Assembly: GCA_964514285.1 (NCBI GenBank)
Contig: CAZEQC010000009.1
Span: 1-64,000 of the forward strand
Source: SKLM01 sp964514285
GTDB lineage: Bacteria; Chloroflexota; Anaerolineae; B4-G1
Reading direction: 5' to 3'
DNA length: 64,000 nt
The notes beneath the pieces are model-generated. The model was not told the DNA's origin and searched no databases. It saw only the letters and a program-made list of their open reading frames with translations. This document shows positions 27,482 to 35,802 of the stretch, piece by piece; the first letter of the stretch is position 1; every line of letters starts with the position of its first letter. Both the position numbers and the translations under genes were made by a program.

Positions 27482-28828
27482 TCAATGTACCACGGGCAGC
27501 GTCAACAGGGCGTGCGGCACGACAAGCACGTCCAGTTGATCGCCGAGCGCCTGAGAAGCCATAGTCAGCGCCTCTTCTACTGTCCCGGCTGCCGTCATCT
27601 TACAAGCCGAGACTATCTCGGGGCATTGACTGCCCACGATAACCACCTGGGCTTCCTCCAGCACCTTGGCCATAACGAAAGCCCGCTGCTGTCCGGGCGG
27701 ATAGCCGTGTTCGCGGGCGTTGCAAAGAATCGACCGGACGTCGGGCGCGTCCCACATAGCCTCGAGAAACCGTTGCTCTCCCACGCCCTCGCCGGCGCCC
27801 TCTTGGCACGGCGCAGGGATGATGAGGAAGCCGCCAGGCCTGACCACAGGTGTCGGGGCAAAGAAGAGGTAGGAGGCTGCGCGACTGGCCTGGTAGAGGT
27901 TGGCGTCCTTGGGGTATCCGACCCCGCCGATGGCAATGTCGACCTGATGGGGAATCGGCACTTCGTAGATAGAGCGCGCGAACGTTACGATCTCTCGGTG
28001 GGTCTCCACCGGCTCGCCAGCCTTCACACAGACGACGCGTTTCTCGTCATCCAAGACGACGTTGAGGATGAAATCTAGACCCGCACGTCGTGCGGCCTCG
28101 GTGACGGCCTCGTGAAAGGGGTTGCCCTCGATACGGCCCAGTCGCGTGTCAGGATGGTCAACGAAGGCAGGCCCATGGGTGTGCGCGATAAGAGCTTCTC
28201 CTGCAGCCCCGACGGCCACCGTCTTTCGTCCGCCGGAGTAGCCGGCGTACTGATGAGGTTCTACCAGGCCCGTCGCCATCAGCAGGTCCGCCTCGTAAGC
28301 TGCCTGGTGGACTGAGACTGGGACGCCACCATCGGTAACGCCCAGGTCAACGAGCTTATCGTCATTCTGAGGCTCGTTGTCGATGACGCGGTAGCGCTCG
28401 ACCACCGCCAGGCCTAGTTTGGCGACCTTCTCCTCGGGGGTGGAGGGGCGATGCATACCGATGCCGCAGAGTAAGGTGATGTTCTGATCCTGCACACCAG
28501 CTGCCTCCAGCTCGCGCAGGAGGGCTGGCACCAGCAGGTGGTCGGGGCTGGCGCGGGTGATGTCGGTGAAGACGATGCAGACCTTGAGCGAAGCGGCGTC
28601 ACCGCGGCCCACCAGCTCTTGGACTGAGGGTGAATCCAACGGATCCTTCAGTGCTTCCCGAATACTCCCCTCCACATCCTCAAGAGGACTGACAGGCTTG
28701 GAGGTCACGACAGTGCCCGTCATGCCGGGAGGCAGCTGAAACGACAGTGACGTGCGGCCGTAGGGGACATGGAACCGGGAGGACTCCACAGCTATGCCGA
28801 CTCCTTTCACACTCGTGGGCTGCCCCAT
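27482..28828 (-). CDS. larA: LarA family nickel-dependent (lactate) racemase-like protein
   Basis: LarA enzymes use a nickel-pincer nucleotide attached to a lysine to racemise or epimerise 2-hydroxyacids. This protein shows the expected DITRASP (residues 89-95), H126 in GMHRPST, H192 and the cofactor lysine K202 in EPHQYAGYSGGRKT, and His residues in HTHGPAF. Start: ATG at 28828 (16 nt after ruvB) or GTG at 28789, which has AAAGGAG upstream. LarA-family members act on several substrates, so lactate is only one option. The cofactor genes larB, larC and larE are not in the window. Confidence 0.85.
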   Translation of the reverse strand: MGQPTSVKGVGIAVESSRFHVPYGRTSLSFQLPPGMTGTVVTSKPVSPLEDVEGSIREALKDPLDSPSVQELVGRGDAASLKVCIVFTDITRASPDHLLVPALLRELEAAGVQDQNITLLCGIGMHRPSTPEEKVAKLGLAVVERYRVIDNEPQNDDKLVDLGVTDGGVPVSVHQAAYEADLLMATGLVEPHQYAGYSGGRKTVAVGAAGEALIAHTHGPAFVDHPDTRLGRIEGNPFHEAVTEAARRAGLDFILNVVLDDEKRVVCVKAGEPVETHREIVTFARSIYEVPIPHQVDIAIGGVGYPKDANLYQASRAASYLFFAPTPVVRPGGFLIIPAPCQEGAGEGVGEQRFLEAMWDAPDVRSILCNAREHGYPPGQQRAFVMAKVLEEAQVVIVGSQCPEIVSACKMTAAGTVEEALTMASQALGDQLDVLVVPHALLTLPVVH

Positions 28829-28844
28829 GCAGCCAAGACGGATA

Positions 28845-29864
28845 TCATAGCAACGAGGGTTGCTCTGAGCGGTCGTATGGGACGTCAAGGTGTCTGTAGG
28901 CGCGAGCCGTTGCCACTCGGCCGCGAGGCGTGCGGTCTAAGAACCCCAGACGGAGCAGGTACGGCTCAATGACGTCCATAATGGTATCCGATTCTTCACT
29001 CACGGCTGCAGCAATCGTGTCCAGTCCAACGGGGCCGCCCTCGAACTTGTCGATGATCGTGGTCAGCACCCTTCGATCGACGTCGTCCAAGCCTCGCCTG
29101 TCGACGTTCAACAGCTCGAGAGCCGCGCACGCTATCCTGGCGGTGATACGTCCCTGAGCTCGCACCTGAGCGTAGTCTCGTACCCGCTTGAGCAGCCGCA
29201 GGGCAACGCGTGGCGTCCCACGTCCTCGGCGCGCGATCTCAGCTGCTCCTCCCTCATCGATCTCCACCTCCAGGACCCTGGCAGCGCGGCGGACAATGGC
29301 AGCCAGCGACTCCTGGTCGTAGAAGTCCACGCGGAAGGTAGCGCCGAAGCGCGAGCGCAAGGGGGCGGTGAGCAGGGCCAGACGGGTGGTGGCGCCCACG
29401 ACGGTGAATCGGGGTAGGTTAAGCCGGATAGACCGCGCGCTGGGTCCTTTTCCAATCACGAAGTCGAGGGCGAAGTCCTCCATCGCTGGGTAGAGAATCT
29501 CCTCCACAGCGTGTCCCAGGCGGTGTACCTCGTCGATGAAAAACACCTCCTTATGGCGGAGGTTGCTGAGGATGGCTGCGAGGTCGCCTGTCCGCTCGAT
29601 GGCGGGACCCGAGGTGACGCGGATAGGTACATCCATCTCGTTGGCGATGATGTGGGAGAGTGTCGTCTTGCCCAGGCCGGGCGGTCCATAGAGCAGCACA
29701 TGGTCAATCGCCTCGTCTCGCTTCTTGGCCGCCTCGATGAGGATGGAGAGATTGGCGCGAACGTGATCCTGGCCAATGAGATCATCCAGACGCTGGGGTC
29801 GCAGAGCTTGGTCCAGTACGACTTCCTCTTCTTCAGGTTCTGGCGAGATTATTCGTTCATCCAT
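28845..29864 (-). CDS. ruvB: Holliday junction branch-migration helicase RuvB
   Basis: AAA+ motor that with RuvA migrates Holliday junctions. The 339-residue protein has Walker A GPPGLGKT (60-67), Walker B FFIDEVH (108-114), the RuvB-specific GPAIERTGDLAAIL and the C-terminal winged helix (PYLLRLGFLDRTPRGR). The frame extends 54 codons upstream, but the MDERII start fits the family. A TATAAT lies 11 nt before this ATG, so the transcript would be nearly leaderless. It precedes larA by 16 nt. Confidence 0.95.
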   Translation of the reverse strand: MDERIISPEPEEEEVVLDQALRPQRLDDLIGQDHVRANLSILIEAAKKRDEAIDHVLLYGPPGLGKTTLSHIIANEMDVPIRVTSGPAIERTGDLAAILSNLRHKEVFFIDEVHRLGHAVEEILYPAMEDFALDFVIGKGPSARSIRLNLPRFTVVGATTRLALLTAPLRSRFGATFRVDFYDQESLAAIVRRAARVLEVEIDEGGAAEIARRGRGTPRVALRLLKRVRDYAQVRAQGRITARIACAALELLNVDRRGLDDVDRRVLTTIIDKFEGGPVGLDTIAAAVSEESDTIMDVIEPYLLRLGFLDRTPRGRVATARAYRHLDVPYDRSEQPSLL

Positions 29865-29910
29865 ACTGACGCATATTATACTTGGAACGAGTGGAGAGGG
29901 AAAGCGTCTT

Positions 29911-29939
29911 TTGACAAGCAAGGGCTTAGCCAGTACAAT
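29911..29939 (+). promoter_or_regulatory. Sigma-70-type promoter of upp
   Basis: TTGACA (29911-29916), a 17-nt spacer and TACAAT (29934-29939), with a leader of about 25 nt before the upp ATG, which has AAGGAGG. Confidence 0.7.
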
Positions 29940-29970
29940 CGGGACTCGACACTCAAGGAGGTGCACACTG

Positions 29971-30615
29971 ATGGAGGACTTCGCTACGATGCCCCAGGTA
30001 AATGTCTCGTCCCATCCGCTGGTCAAGCATAAGATGGCCTTGCTTCGAGATCAGCGCACGGATCCCAAGAAGTTCCGCGAGCTTCTGGGAGAGCTATCAA
30101 TTCTACTTGCTTACGAGGCGACGGAAGATCTGGCGACAGAACCTGTGTCAGTTACTACTCCGTTGGGCCAGTCGGAAGAGCGTCGGCTCCGAGAACACGT
30201 AGGCCTTGTCCCGATTCTGCGAGCTGGACTGGGTATGGTGGAGGGAATCTGGAATATGATGCCCAATGCCGAAGTCTGGCATATCGGACTCCGTCGAGAC
30301 GAGCGGACGCTGGAACCGATCGAGTACTATGCACGCTTGCCGGTGAGACCGACGGTGGATCTGTGCTTGATTCTCGATCCGATGCTTGCCACCGGGGGAT
30401 CCGCCGTAGCGGCTGTGGACACCCTCAAGGCGTGGGGTGCCGAACGGATCACCTTTGTCGGTGTCATCGCTTCGACCGAGGGCATACGGAACCTGTCCGA
30501 GGCCCATCCTGACGTTCCTCTCTATCTCGCCGCTGTCGATGAGCGACTCAACGATGCTGGTTTGATCGTTCCTGGCCTGGGGGATGCGGGGGATCGACTG
30601 TTCGGTACCGCCTAG
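29971..30615 (+). CDS. upp: Uracil phosphoribosyltransferase
   Basis: Salvage enzyme making UMP from uracil and PRPP. 214 residues, with HPLVKHKMALLRD near the N terminus, VPILRAGLGMVEG (80-92), the PRPP loop LILDPMLATGGSA (133-145) and the uracil-binding C-terminal region YLAAVDERLNDAGLIVPGLGDAGDR. The frame is open upstream, but AAGGAGG at 29955-29961 selects the ATG at 29971. It is followed after 7 nt by a MraY/WecA-like gene. Confidence 0.96.
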   Translation: MEDFATMPQVNVSSHPLVKHKMALLRDQRTDPKKFRELLGELSILLAYEATEDLATEPVSVTTPLGQSEERRLREHVGLVPILRAGLGMVEGIWNMMPNAEVWHIGLRRDERTLEPIEYYARLPVRPTVDLCLILDPMLATGGSAVAAVDTLKAWGAERITFVGVIASTEGIRNLSEAHPDVPLYLAAVDERLNDAGLIVPGLGDAGDRLFGTA

Positions 30616-30622
30616 GTCTGGC

Positions 30623-31666
30623 ATGTATCTGCGCCAATACGTTCTGGTCTTCGGCGTGTCGTTCGGTGTAGCGGTCCTGGTCACGCCTCTCGTCGGGCAC
30701 CTTGGAAGGAAGCTCAATGTCGTCGACCGGCCTGGTGGTCGCCGCCGTCATAGGGGAACCGTCCCCCGTCTTGGCGGCTTGGCTGTCTTTGTCGCCTTCG
30801 CTGCGGCGGTTGGTGTGGCTGCCTGGCGGGGAGACTTGACGACAGACTATGGGTCAGGTGACACCCTGCGATTGAACGGATTGCTGATCGGAGGGGGGCT
30901 TGCTTTGCTCTTTGGTTTCCTTGATGATCTCTTGGAACTGCCGTCAGGGCCCCAATTCGCATTTCAGTTTATTCTGTCGCTGATCGCGCTTGCCACCCTC
31001 CTTTGGCTCGAGCGCTTCACCGTGCCTTTTTTCGGTACCGTCAGGCTGAATGAGTATCCTTGGGGGCCGGTGGCTTACATTCCGTTGACGATCTTCTGGG
31101 TGATGGGGATGGTCAACACGGTTAACTGGTTGGATGGGCTGGACGGGCTTGCTGCCGGGGTGGGGGCGATTTTGTGTCTGGTGCTGGCGGTTCATATGCG
31201 CTATCTCGCCGATCAGCCCCAGCCGACCGTGGCGCTGCTTCCACTGGCTCTGGTGGGTGCACTGGTCGGTTTTCTGCCCTACAACGTGGCACCAGCACGG
31301 ACCTTCTTGGGAAGCACCGGTACTTTCTTTGTGGGGTATGCGCTAGCGGCCTTAGGGCTCATCGCCGGTGGTCGGACCGCCACGGTGCTGATGGTGATGG
31401 GGTTGCCCATTGTCGATGTTGCCTGGCAGATCTTTGATCGCCTGCGTCGCCGTCGCTCTCCTGTCCAGGGCGATCGAGGACATCTTCATTATCGCTTGCG
31501 CGATCTGGGCCTCTCGAAACGCCTCATTGTTCTTCTCTATTGGAGCTTCTGCGGGCTATTTGGTCTCCTGGCTCTAGTGGCTGCACCGTGGCAGAAGCTA
31601 ATCGCGTTGGTGAGCCTCAGCTTGATCGTGATCCTGGCGCTCGTCTTCCTCTCCCGCGACACCTAG
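30623..31666 (+). CDS. MraY/WecA-family undecaprenyl-phosphate sugar-phosphate transferase
   Basis: Integral membrane enzyme that moves a sugar-1-phosphate (usually GlcNAc-1-P) from UDP-sugar to undecaprenyl phosphate, the first step of a surface glycan. 347 residues, about 10 membrane helices. Catalytic residues: D101-D102 in FLDDLLELP, N169-D171-D174 in VNWLDGLDGL, and the histidine motif GDRGHLHYRL. The motif set is closer to WecA/TagO than MraY. It directly follows upp. Confidence 0.9.
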   Translation: MYLRQYVLVFGVSFGVAVLVTPLVGHLGRKLNVVDRPGGRRRHRGTVPRLGGLAVFVAFAAAVGVAAWRGDLTTDYGSGDTLRLNGLLIGGGLALLFGFLDDLLELPSGPQFAFQFILSLIALATLLWLERFTVPFFGTVRLNEYPWGPVAYIPLTIFWVMGMVNTVNWLDGLDGLAAGVGAILCLVLAVHMRYLADQPQPTVALLPLALVGALVGFLPYNVAPARTFLGSTGTFFVGYALAALGLIAGGRTATVLMVMGLPIVDVAWQIFDRLRRRRSPVQGDRGHLHYRLRDLGLSKRLIVLLYWSFCGLFGLLALVAAPWQKLIALVSLSLIVILALVFLSRDT

Positions 31667-31711
31667 GCCTTCAGAAAACGTACCTATTCACCTTGTGGCT
31701 CTCATGCTCTA

Positions 31712-31787
31712 GCCGGATTAGGCGGCCTTCCGCCCGTGATCCGGCGATTTCGCGCCCAAGACCGCGGATCACGGCTCGTCTCGAGCC
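31712..31787. repeat. Cluster of palindromes between convergent genes
   Basis: Within the 236-bp gap between the WecA-like gene and tnaA: GCCGGAT/ATCCGGC enclosing GGCGG/CCGCC (31712-31745), then GTGATCC/GGATCAC overlapping it, then GGCTCG-TCT-CGAGCC (31773-31787). Direct copies of CAGAAAACG flank the cluster. There is no T-tract. It may act as a bidirectional terminator or be an immobile REP-like element. Confidence 0.5.
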
Positions 31788-31902
31788 ATCCGCTGGGAGC
31801 AGCAGGTGAACAGTTACAGAAAACGATAGGAGGCCGTCCGTCGGTACACGGCTTGGCGAGTCAGCACAACAAGAGCTGGGCCGTTTTCGGCGGACTAAGT
31901 GG

Positions 31903-33279
31903 CTAAGAGGGCTCAAATCGCGCTGTGAAGTGCCGGAGGAGCTCGGGCGCGTACGTGTAGCGCAGCCCTTCTATCTCCTCACGACGGTCGCGGAGCCGCT
32001 GGCAAGTCGCCACCACGTAGTCTAGATGAGCCTGGGTGTAGACACGGCGTGGAATCGCCAGCCGGACCAACTCGAGCTCCGGGTAGATCATTCTCCCGGT
32101 CTCGGGGTCCTCGTGAGCGAACATCACACTGCCGATCTCCACACCTCGAATCCCGCCCTCAAGGTACAACGTACAGACCAGGGCCTGGCCGGGCAGCTCC
32201 TCTTGGGGTATGTGGGGCAGCAACCGCTTGGCGTCGAGATAGACCGCGTGTCCCCCGGGCGGTTCCAGAATGGGGATGTTCTCCTCCATCAACCGTTCAG
32301 CCAGGTATCTCGTATGTTCGATACGATAGGAGAGATACCGTTCGTCGAGACCCTCCCACAGGCCGCGGGCAACCGCCTCCAGGTCGCGCCCTGCCAGGCC
32401 GCCGTAAGTAGGGAATCCCTCACGGATGATCAGTTCCTGGCGCACTCGCTGGAAGAGTGCGTCGTCGTTCATAGCCAGGAAGCCGCCAATGTTCACCAGG
32501 GCGTCCTTCTTAGCCGACATCGTGCAACCGTCAGCGTAGGAGAACATCTCGCGGGCGATCTCCAGGACGGGGGTATCCTGATAGCCCGGTTCCCGCAGCT
32601 TAATGAAATAGGCGTTCTCGGCGTAGCGGCAGGCGTCCAGGAAGAAGGGGATCTCGTAGCGGTGTAGAACCCTGCTGGCCGCACGGATGTTTGCCATGGA
32701 GACTGGCTGGCCGCCTCCAGAGTTATTGGTGACCGTGAGCATGCCCAAGGGGATGTTCTCTGGTCCGGTCTGCTCAATGAAGCTCTCTAGCTTTTCGAGG
32801 TCGATGTTGCCCTTAAATGGAGCGTGGGCCGTAGGGTCGAGTCCCACATCGGCTATAAGGTCGACGGGATTGCCCTCTCGCGCGATGATGTTGGCCTGGG
32901 TAGTGTCGAAATGCATATTGCTCGGCACCGATGTGCCCGGTTCGACCAAGCAGCTGAACAAGACGGCCTCGGCAGCTCGTCCCTGGTGAGTAGGCACGAA
33001 ATGAGGGAAGCCGGTGATCGAGACGATAGCCTTCTCCAGATTGAAGAAGTTGCGGCAACCAGCGTAGCTCTCATCACCGATCATCATGCCGGCCCATTGG
33101 TTATCCGACATAGCCGCCGTACCAGAATCGGTCAACAGGTCGATGTAAACATCCTCAGCTCGTACAGCAAAGAGGTTATATCCTGCGTCTTCCAGGATCC
33201 TCTCTCTCTCCTGAGCACTGGGCTGATGGATCGGCTCAACGGTTTTGATCCTAAAGGGCTCGACGGGGTAGTTGGCCAT
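31903..33279 (-). CDS. tnaA: Tryptophanase (beta-eliminating lyase)
   Basis: PLP enzyme of 458 residues splitting tryptophan to indole, pyruvate and ammonia. THQGR (97-101) and the PLP lysine K258 in SAKKDALVN are present. Tyrosine phenol-lyase is the close alternative and overall the chain resembles it (MFSYADGCTM, TYGGLAGRD). Three discriminating sites match tryptophanase instead: FDTT at 124-127 (Asp), VEIGS at 380-384 where phenol-lyase has MERG, and LRHFTA with His at 450 where phenol-lyase has Phe. The ATG follows GAGGAG. No tnaB or tnaC was seen nearby. Confidence 0.88.
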   Translation of the reverse strand: MANYPVEPFRIKTVEPIHQPSAQERERILEDAGYNLFAVRAEDVYIDLLTDSGTAAMSDNQWAGMMIGDESYAGCRNFFNLEKAIVSITGFPHFVPTHQGRAAEAVLFSCLVEPGTSVPSNMHFDTTQANIIAREGNPVDLIADVGLDPTAHAPFKGNIDLEKLESFIEQTGPENIPLGMLTVTNNSGGGQPVSMANIRAASRVLHRYEIPFFLDACRYAENAYFIKLREPGYQDTPVLEIAREMFSYADGCTMSAKKDALVNIGGFLAMNDDALFQRVRQELIIREGFPTYGGLAGRDLEAVARGLWEGLDERYLSYRIEHTRYLAERLMEENIPILEPPGGHAVYLDAKRLLPHIPQEELPGQALVCTLYLEGGIRGVEIGSVMFAHEDPETGRMIYPELELVRLAIPRRVYTQAHLDYVVATCQRLRDRREEIEGLRYTYAPELLRHFTARFEPS

Positions 33280-33326
33280 AGGGCACTCCTCTGTCCGTGC
33301 TAGACGACAACGTGTCGCGAACGGTG

Positions 33327-33358
33327 ATAGGGCAGATAGCTACATATAGGGCATATAG
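33327..33358. promoter_or_regulatory. Direct repeats upstream of tnaA
   Basis: ATAGGGCAGATAG (33327-33339) and ATAGGGCATATAG (33346-33358) match at 12 of 13 positions with a period of 19 bp. They lie about 50-80 bp before the tnaA start and just upstream of the divergent EF-G promoter. A tandem operator for an unknown regulator is possible. Confidence 0.4.
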
Positions 33359-33384
33359 TGTACACTGTTTCTGGCGAAGAGCAA

Positions 33385-33413
33385 TTGACAGGTACGCCAT
33401 TCTCGTTTAGAAT
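33385..33413 (+). promoter_or_regulatory. Sigma-70-type promoter of the EF-G paralogue
   Basis: TTGACA (33385-33390), a 17-nt spacer and TAGAAT (33408-33413). The predicted leader is about 140 nt. Confidence 0.65.
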
Positions 33414-33562
33414 AAGGCATTGTCACAGTCTGCCTGGAGCCACGGGCTTATGTGATCTTGGTTCGTTGCGGGTTTCGTTTTGTGCAATGCACATTGCGTT
33501 TTGGGATGTAAGGGAGCCGCTCCGCTTCCCTTCCATAAGAGTGAAAGGGAGTCACAGTCTCA

Positions 33563-35626
33563 ATGAAGGACTATCAGACCGAACAACTGCGGAATATTGT
33601 TCTGCTCGGCCACGGAAGTTCCGGCAAGACCTCTCTCGCAGAAGCGATGTTGTACACCAGTGGTGCTATCAACCGCATGGGAGAAGTTGAGGATGGTACC
33701 ACCGTTGCTGACTACGATGACGAGGAAAGACGCCGGCACATCTCCCTAAACCTGGCCGTGGTCCCGGTTGAATGGAAGGGGCACAAGGTCAATGTGTTGG
33801 ACACCCCCGGCTACACGGACTTTGTCGGGGAGGCCAAGAGCGCTGTGCGGGTAGCAGATGCGGCTGTGATCGTGGTCGACGCTGTCTCTGGCGTCGAGGT
33901 AGGTACCGAGCTCGTCTGGAGATTCGCCGATGAGCAGGATCTAGCTCGACTCGTTGTGATCAACAAGGTCAATCGAGAAAACGTCGATGTCGATCGTACG
34001 CTAGAGGCGCTGGAGGAGACATTTGGAGAGAACTTCGTCCTCACCCATCTTCCCATTGGCACAGCAGAGGAGTGTGCCGGGGTCGTTGACTTGGTGAATA
34101 TGCGAGCCCTGATGGGCTCGGATGGGACGGTCGCCGATATCCCTGCTGACATAGTTGATCAGGCGGAAGATGCTCGCGTGCAGCTGATTGAGGCCGCTGC
34201 AGAGGCTGATGACGAGCTGATTATGAAATACCTGGAGGGCGAAGATTTAACCGAGGACGAGATCCGTCGAGGTCTCAGGGTGGCAATCCTTCGGGGTACA
34301 GCTGTTCCCGTGATGGTCACTGCGGCAACAGAGAACATCGGCACGATGGGGATACTGGAGACGGTGGTCGACTACGCTCCCTCGCCCTTGGATCGCGAAC
34401 CGGTTACGGCGGAAGGGCCCGACGGTGAAGAGGAAGTGGCGCCTGATAAGGCTGGCTCTCTGGCTGCTCTCGTCTTCAAGACCACGGCCGATCCCTACGT
34501 CGGCAAGCTCACCTATTTCCGTGTCTATAGAGGGGTGATGTCCTCTGATAGTCGCGTTCTCAACAGCCGGGCCGATGCAGAGGAGCGATTGGGGCAGCTT
34601 TATGTTATGCGTGGTCAGGAGCAGATCAGTGTGTCCCAGTTGCAGCCCGGTGACATAGGCGCGGTTGCCAAGCTATCTGATACGCTGACGGGCGATACGC
34701 TGTGCGATCAGGAGCATCCTGTGGTCCTCCCGGGTCCAGAGTTCCCATCACCGGTTTTCAGCGTAGCCGTCTCGCCGAAGAGCAAGTCCGATCAGGCTAA
34801 GCTTGGGCCTACGATGAGCCGCATCTGCGAGGAAGATCCCACTCTGCGTTGGCGCCAGGAACCCAGCACGAAAGAGATGCTTCTCCAGGGGATGGGGGGC
34901 GCACACGTTGACATCGCTGTGCGCCGGATGTCAAACCGATTCGACGTGCAGGTCGAGACGTCGACCCCGAAAGTGCCCTACCGAGAAACCATCACACGCA
35001 TGAATGCTGATCAGTATCGTCACAAGAAGCAGACGGGGGGGGCTGGTCAGTTTGCCGAGGTCCACCTGCGAGTGGAGCCCCTACCTCGAGGTACTGGATT
35101 CGAGTATGACTGGGCGGTGACCGGTGGTGCTATCTCAACGAGCTTCCAAAGCTCTATTGAGAAGGGGATCAGACAAGTCTTGGACAAGGGCGCTATCGCG
35201 GGCTACCCGGTGGTTGACCTCAGGGCGGTCGTTTACGATGGCAAGGAGCACCCGGTTGATTCCAAGGACATCGCTTTCCAGATCGCGGGTCGCGAGGTCT
35301 TCAAGAAGGTCGTGCAAGGTGCAGGCCCGACGCTCCTGGAACCGATCTACAAGGTCTCTGTCACGGTGCCGGAGGAGTACACCGGGGACATCATCGGCGA
35401 CCTCAATACAAGGCGGGCGCAGGTACAGGGTATGGATCAGCGCGCTGGCAAGACGATCATCAACGCGCTGGCACCTTTTGCGGAGATGCAGCGCTACGCC
35501 ACGGACTTGCGAAGCCTGACCCAGGGGCGCGGCCTGTTCTCCATGGCGTTCGACCACTATGAACCGGTACCCTCTCATCTTCAGCAGGAGATCGTCGAGG
35601 CACATCGGCGAGATCAGGAGGAGTAG
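33563..35626 (+). CDS. fusA: Elongation factor G paralogue (EF-G-like translational GTPase)
   Basis: 687 residues with the full EF-G domain order (G, II, III, IV, V). The G-domain motifs depart from canonical EF-G: the P-loop is GHGSSGKT (16-23) instead of GHxDxGKT, switch II is DTPGYTDF instead of DTPGHVDF, and G4 is NKVN (134-137) instead of NKxD. Divergent EF-G paralogues of this kind are common next to a housekeeping copy, and some act outside elongation. It is not next to rpsL/rpsG/tuf, supporting a paralogue. A housekeeping fusA is not in the window. Confidence 0.88.
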   Translation: MKDYQTEQLRNIVLLGHGSSGKTSLAEAMLYTSGAINRMGEVEDGTTVADYDDEERRRHISLNLAVVPVEWKGHKVNVLDTPGYTDFVGEAKSAVRVADAAVIVVDAVSGVEVGTELVWRFADEQDLARLVVINKVNRENVDVDRTLEALEETFGENFVLTHLPIGTAEECAGVVDLVNMRALMGSDGTVADIPADIVDQAEDARVQLIEAAAEADDELIMKYLEGEDLTEDEIRRGLRVAILRGTAVPVMVTAATENIGTMGILETVVDYAPSPLDREPVTAEGPDGEEEVAPDKAGSLAALVFKTTADPYVGKLTYFRVYRGVMSSDSRVLNSRADAEERLGQLYVMRGQEQISVSQLQPGDIGAVAKLSDTLTGDTLCDQEHPVVLPGPEFPSPVFSVAVSPKSKSDQAKLGPTMSRICEEDPTLRWRQEPSTKEMLLQGMGGAHVDIAVRRMSNRFDVQVETSTPKVPYRETITRMNADQYRHKKQTGGAGQFAEVHLRVEPLPRGTGFEYDWAVTGGAISTSFQSSIEKGIRQVLDKGAIAGYPVVDLRAVVYDGKEHPVDSKDIAFQIAGREVFKKVVQGAGPTLLEPIYKVSVTVPEEYTGDIIGDLNTRRAQVQGMDQRAGKTIINALAPFAEMQRYATDLRSLTQGRGLFSMAFDHYEPVPSHLQQEIVEAHRRDQEE

Positions 35627-35636
35627 GGACTCGGAT

Positions 35637-35678
35637 CGAGATTGCCAGGCGGGGAGCCCGCCTTCAGGGTCGATCTCG
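35637..35678 (+). other. Structured RNA after the EF-G gene
   Basis: CGAGAT (35637-35642) pairs with ATCTCG (35673-35678) around a second stem AGGCGGG/CCCGCCT (35647-35653 with 35657-35663). It starts 10 nt after the stop codon. It could be a T-less terminator or part of a longer leader of the next gene. Confidence 0.4.
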
Positions 35679-35694
35679 TCGTTCGAGTATCCTG

Positions 35695-35722
35695 TTCACG
35701 TTGGGTGCGTTCGATCTATACT
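35695..35722 (+). promoter_or_regulatory. Promoter of the queuosine-precursor transporter
   Basis: TTCACG (35695-35700), a 16-nt spacer and TATACT (35717-35722). It places the transcription start near 35729, upstream of the terminator-like hairpin, so that hairpin would be in the leader of the transporter mRNA. Confidence 0.45.
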
Positions 35723-35738
35723 TGAGAAGCTCGTAAGA

Positions 35739-35787
35739 GAGCGAACGGGACTCGCTCCGAGGTAGAAAAGGAGCGAGTCTTTGTTTT
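35739..35787 (+). terminator. Attenuator-like terminator with competing stem, transporter leader
   Basis: GACTCGCTCC (35749-35758) and GGAGCGAGTC (35770-35779) form a perfect 10-bp stem followed by TTTGTTTT. The upstream segment GAGCGA (35739-35744) can instead pair with TCGCTC (35752-35757) in the 5' arm, so terminator and antiterminator are mutually exclusive. The T-tract ends 16 nt before the start codon. Confidence 0.65.
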
Positions 35788-35802
35788 CCCCGATCGTCAT
35801 CG

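Noticed and set aside
31903..33279. Tyrosine phenol-lyase as the identity of the lyase
   Set aside because: Three residues that separate the two enzymes match tryptophanase (Asp in FDTT, VEIGS, His in LRHFTA).
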